From positions 1-64,000 of the forward strand of contig JBAOIA010000005.1 in assembly GCA_037045145.1 (NCBI GenBank): a DNA stretch of 64,000 nt, read 5' to 3'. The position numbers were made by a program, and so were the translations under genes. The notes under the pieces were generated by a model. That model searched no databases. It was given only the letters and a program-made list of their open reading frames with translations, and was not told the origin of the DNA. The stretch is from Bacteroidia bacterium (lineage in GTDB: Bacteria > Bacteroidota > Bacteroidia > AKYH767-A > OLB10). Positions 63,117-64,000 of the stretch are shown in pieces (position 1 is the stretch's first letter; every line of letters begins with the position of its first letter).

Positions 63117-64000
63117 ATGACCTCATCAGAAATTCGTAAAACATTTTTAGATTTTTTTAAGTCGAAACAACATACAATTGTCCCATCAGCACCTATAGTT
63201 GTTAAAGGTGACCCTACACTCATGTTTACCAATGCCGGAATGAATCAGTTTAAAGATTGGTTTTTAGGAAATCAACCTGCAAAATACAGACGTGTTGCCG
63301 ATACACAAAAATGCCTACGGGTTTCAGGTAAACACAATGATCTTGAAGAGGTAGGTGTAGATACCTATCATCATACCATGTTTGAAATGTTAGGAAACTG
63401 GAGTTTTGGAGATCCTAATAACCCTAATGCCGGTTACTTTAAAAAAGACGCTATTGCATGGGCATGGGAAATACTTACCGAAGTTTACAAACTTCCTAAA
63501 GACCGTTTGTATGTAACCGTTTTTGAAGGTGATATGAAAGAAAATCTATCGTTCGATGAAGAATCTAATGCTTGTTGGAAACAGCATATTGATGATTCGC
63601 GGATTTTAATGGGAAATAAGAAAGATAACTTCTGGGAAATGGGTGACACCGGACCCTGTGGCCCCTGCTCTGAGATTCATGTTGACTTACGAAGTGATGA
63701 TGAAAGAAAAAAAACGGATGGAAAAATATTAGTTAACACAGGACATCCATTGGTTATCGAGATTTGGAATAACGTATTTATGGAGTTCAACAGGAAAGCT
63801 GATGGCACACTTGAAAAATTGCCGGCCCGACATGTTGATACAGGTATGGGGTTCGAGCGTTTGTGTATGGCAATTCAACAGAAGAAATCAAATTACGACA
63901 CAGATATATTTCAGCCAACCATAAATTACATTGAAGCAATGAGTGGTATTAAGTATGGTAGCACAGAACAAACAGATATTGCTATGCGAGTTCTATCTGA
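63117..64000 (+). CDS. alaS: Alanyl-tRNA synthetase, 5' part (cut by window end)
   Basis: The first 294 codons of AlaRS from the ATG at 63117 are present (MTSSEIRKTFLDFFKSKQHT). The class II core shows motif-like MFTNAGMNQFKDWFLGNQ, TMFEMLGNWSFGDP, NFWEMGDTGPCGPCSEIHVD and VDTGMGFERLCMAIQ. The rest of the gene lies past base 64000. It is divergent from the M23 peptidase gene. Confidence 0.96.
   Translation, partial: MTSSEIRKTFLDFFKSKQHTIVPSAPIVVKGDPTLMFTNAGMNQFKDWFLGNQPAKYRRVADTQKCLRVSGKHNDLEEVGVDTYHHTMFEMLGNWSFGDPNNPNAGYFKKDAIAWAWEILTEVYKLPKDRLYVTVFEGDMKENLSFDEESNACWKQHIDDSRILMGNKKDNFWEMGDTGPCGPCSEIHVDLRSDDERKKTDGKILVNTGHPLVIEIWNNVFMEFNRKADGTLEKLPARHVDTGMGFERLCMAIQQKKSNYDTDIFQPTINYIEAMSGIKYGSTEQTDIAMRVLS

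Noticed and set aside
1..64000. CRISPR arrays, tRNA and rRNA genes
   Set aside because: No regularly spaced direct repeats with spacers, no tRNA T-loop (GTTCGAATCC type) with a cloverleaf, and no rRNA sequence was seen by eye; a covariance search could still find something.

Overview
The window looks like chromosomal DNA from an uncultured-type member of the Bacteroidota. It is AT-rich. Many secreted proteins end in a type IX secretion (T9SS) type A sorting domain (a PNP-type motif near the start of the domain and a basic last residue). There is a short primary sigma factor, and a few genes show Bacteroidota-type promoters (TTTG, about 20 bp, TAnnTTTG). Housekeeping genes such as guaB, ahcY, pckA, rpsP-rimM, rsgA and alaS are of the Bacteroidota kind. 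I cannot name the genus; Chitinophagales or Sphingobacteriales relatives are a reasonable guess.

Region 1 (1-18.3 kb) is a minus-strand cluster of T9SS cargo genes. Four paralogous secreted propeller-like proteins lie in tandem (one cut by an IS1182-type element), followed by a parallel beta-helix protein with an N-terminal frameshift, a lipoprotein, two orphan sorting-domain fragments around a REP/RAYT element, a 'TSDGGY' repeat protein and a large propeller plus beta-helix protein. The cluster is full of short palindromic repeats. Several sit exactly at the joint between the main domain and the sorting domain, and two paralogues carry runs of 11 G inside the coding sequence. An XRE-type regulator with three evenly spaced operator-like sites closes the region.

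Region 2 (19-32 kb) holds core metabolism: an acid phosphatase, guaB, a DUF4294 protein, accC, pckA, two T9SS proteins (one a GH18 chitinase), a minus-strand operon (phosphopantetheinyl transferase, GGGP-synthase-like prenyltransferase, PnuC, NadR-like kinase) and ahcY.

Region 3 (32-36.8 kb) is a looser, very AT-rich accessory stretch: a MerC-like protein, a frameshifted membrane protein coupled to a small XRE regulator, an unusual CitE-like/SGNH-like fusion, and a GNAT gene between two decayed direct repeats.

Region 4 (36.8-64 kb) is mostly housekeeping: an ABC exporter with a CoA pyrophosphatase, an esterase-like T9SS protein lacking its nucleophile, a PLP desulfhydrase-type enzyme, an acyl-CoA carboxylase beta subunit, rpsP-rimM, and a dense run from a CcmF-like gene through kdsC-like, a UbiA-type GGGP transferase, a deacetylase, upp, HAD and rsgA genes to dtd and a MazG-like gene. 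It ends with a CDF transporter, rpoD, a DUF2279 protein, and MerR, M23 peptidase and alaS genes, the last cut by the window end. I saw no tRNA, rRNA or CRISPR array.
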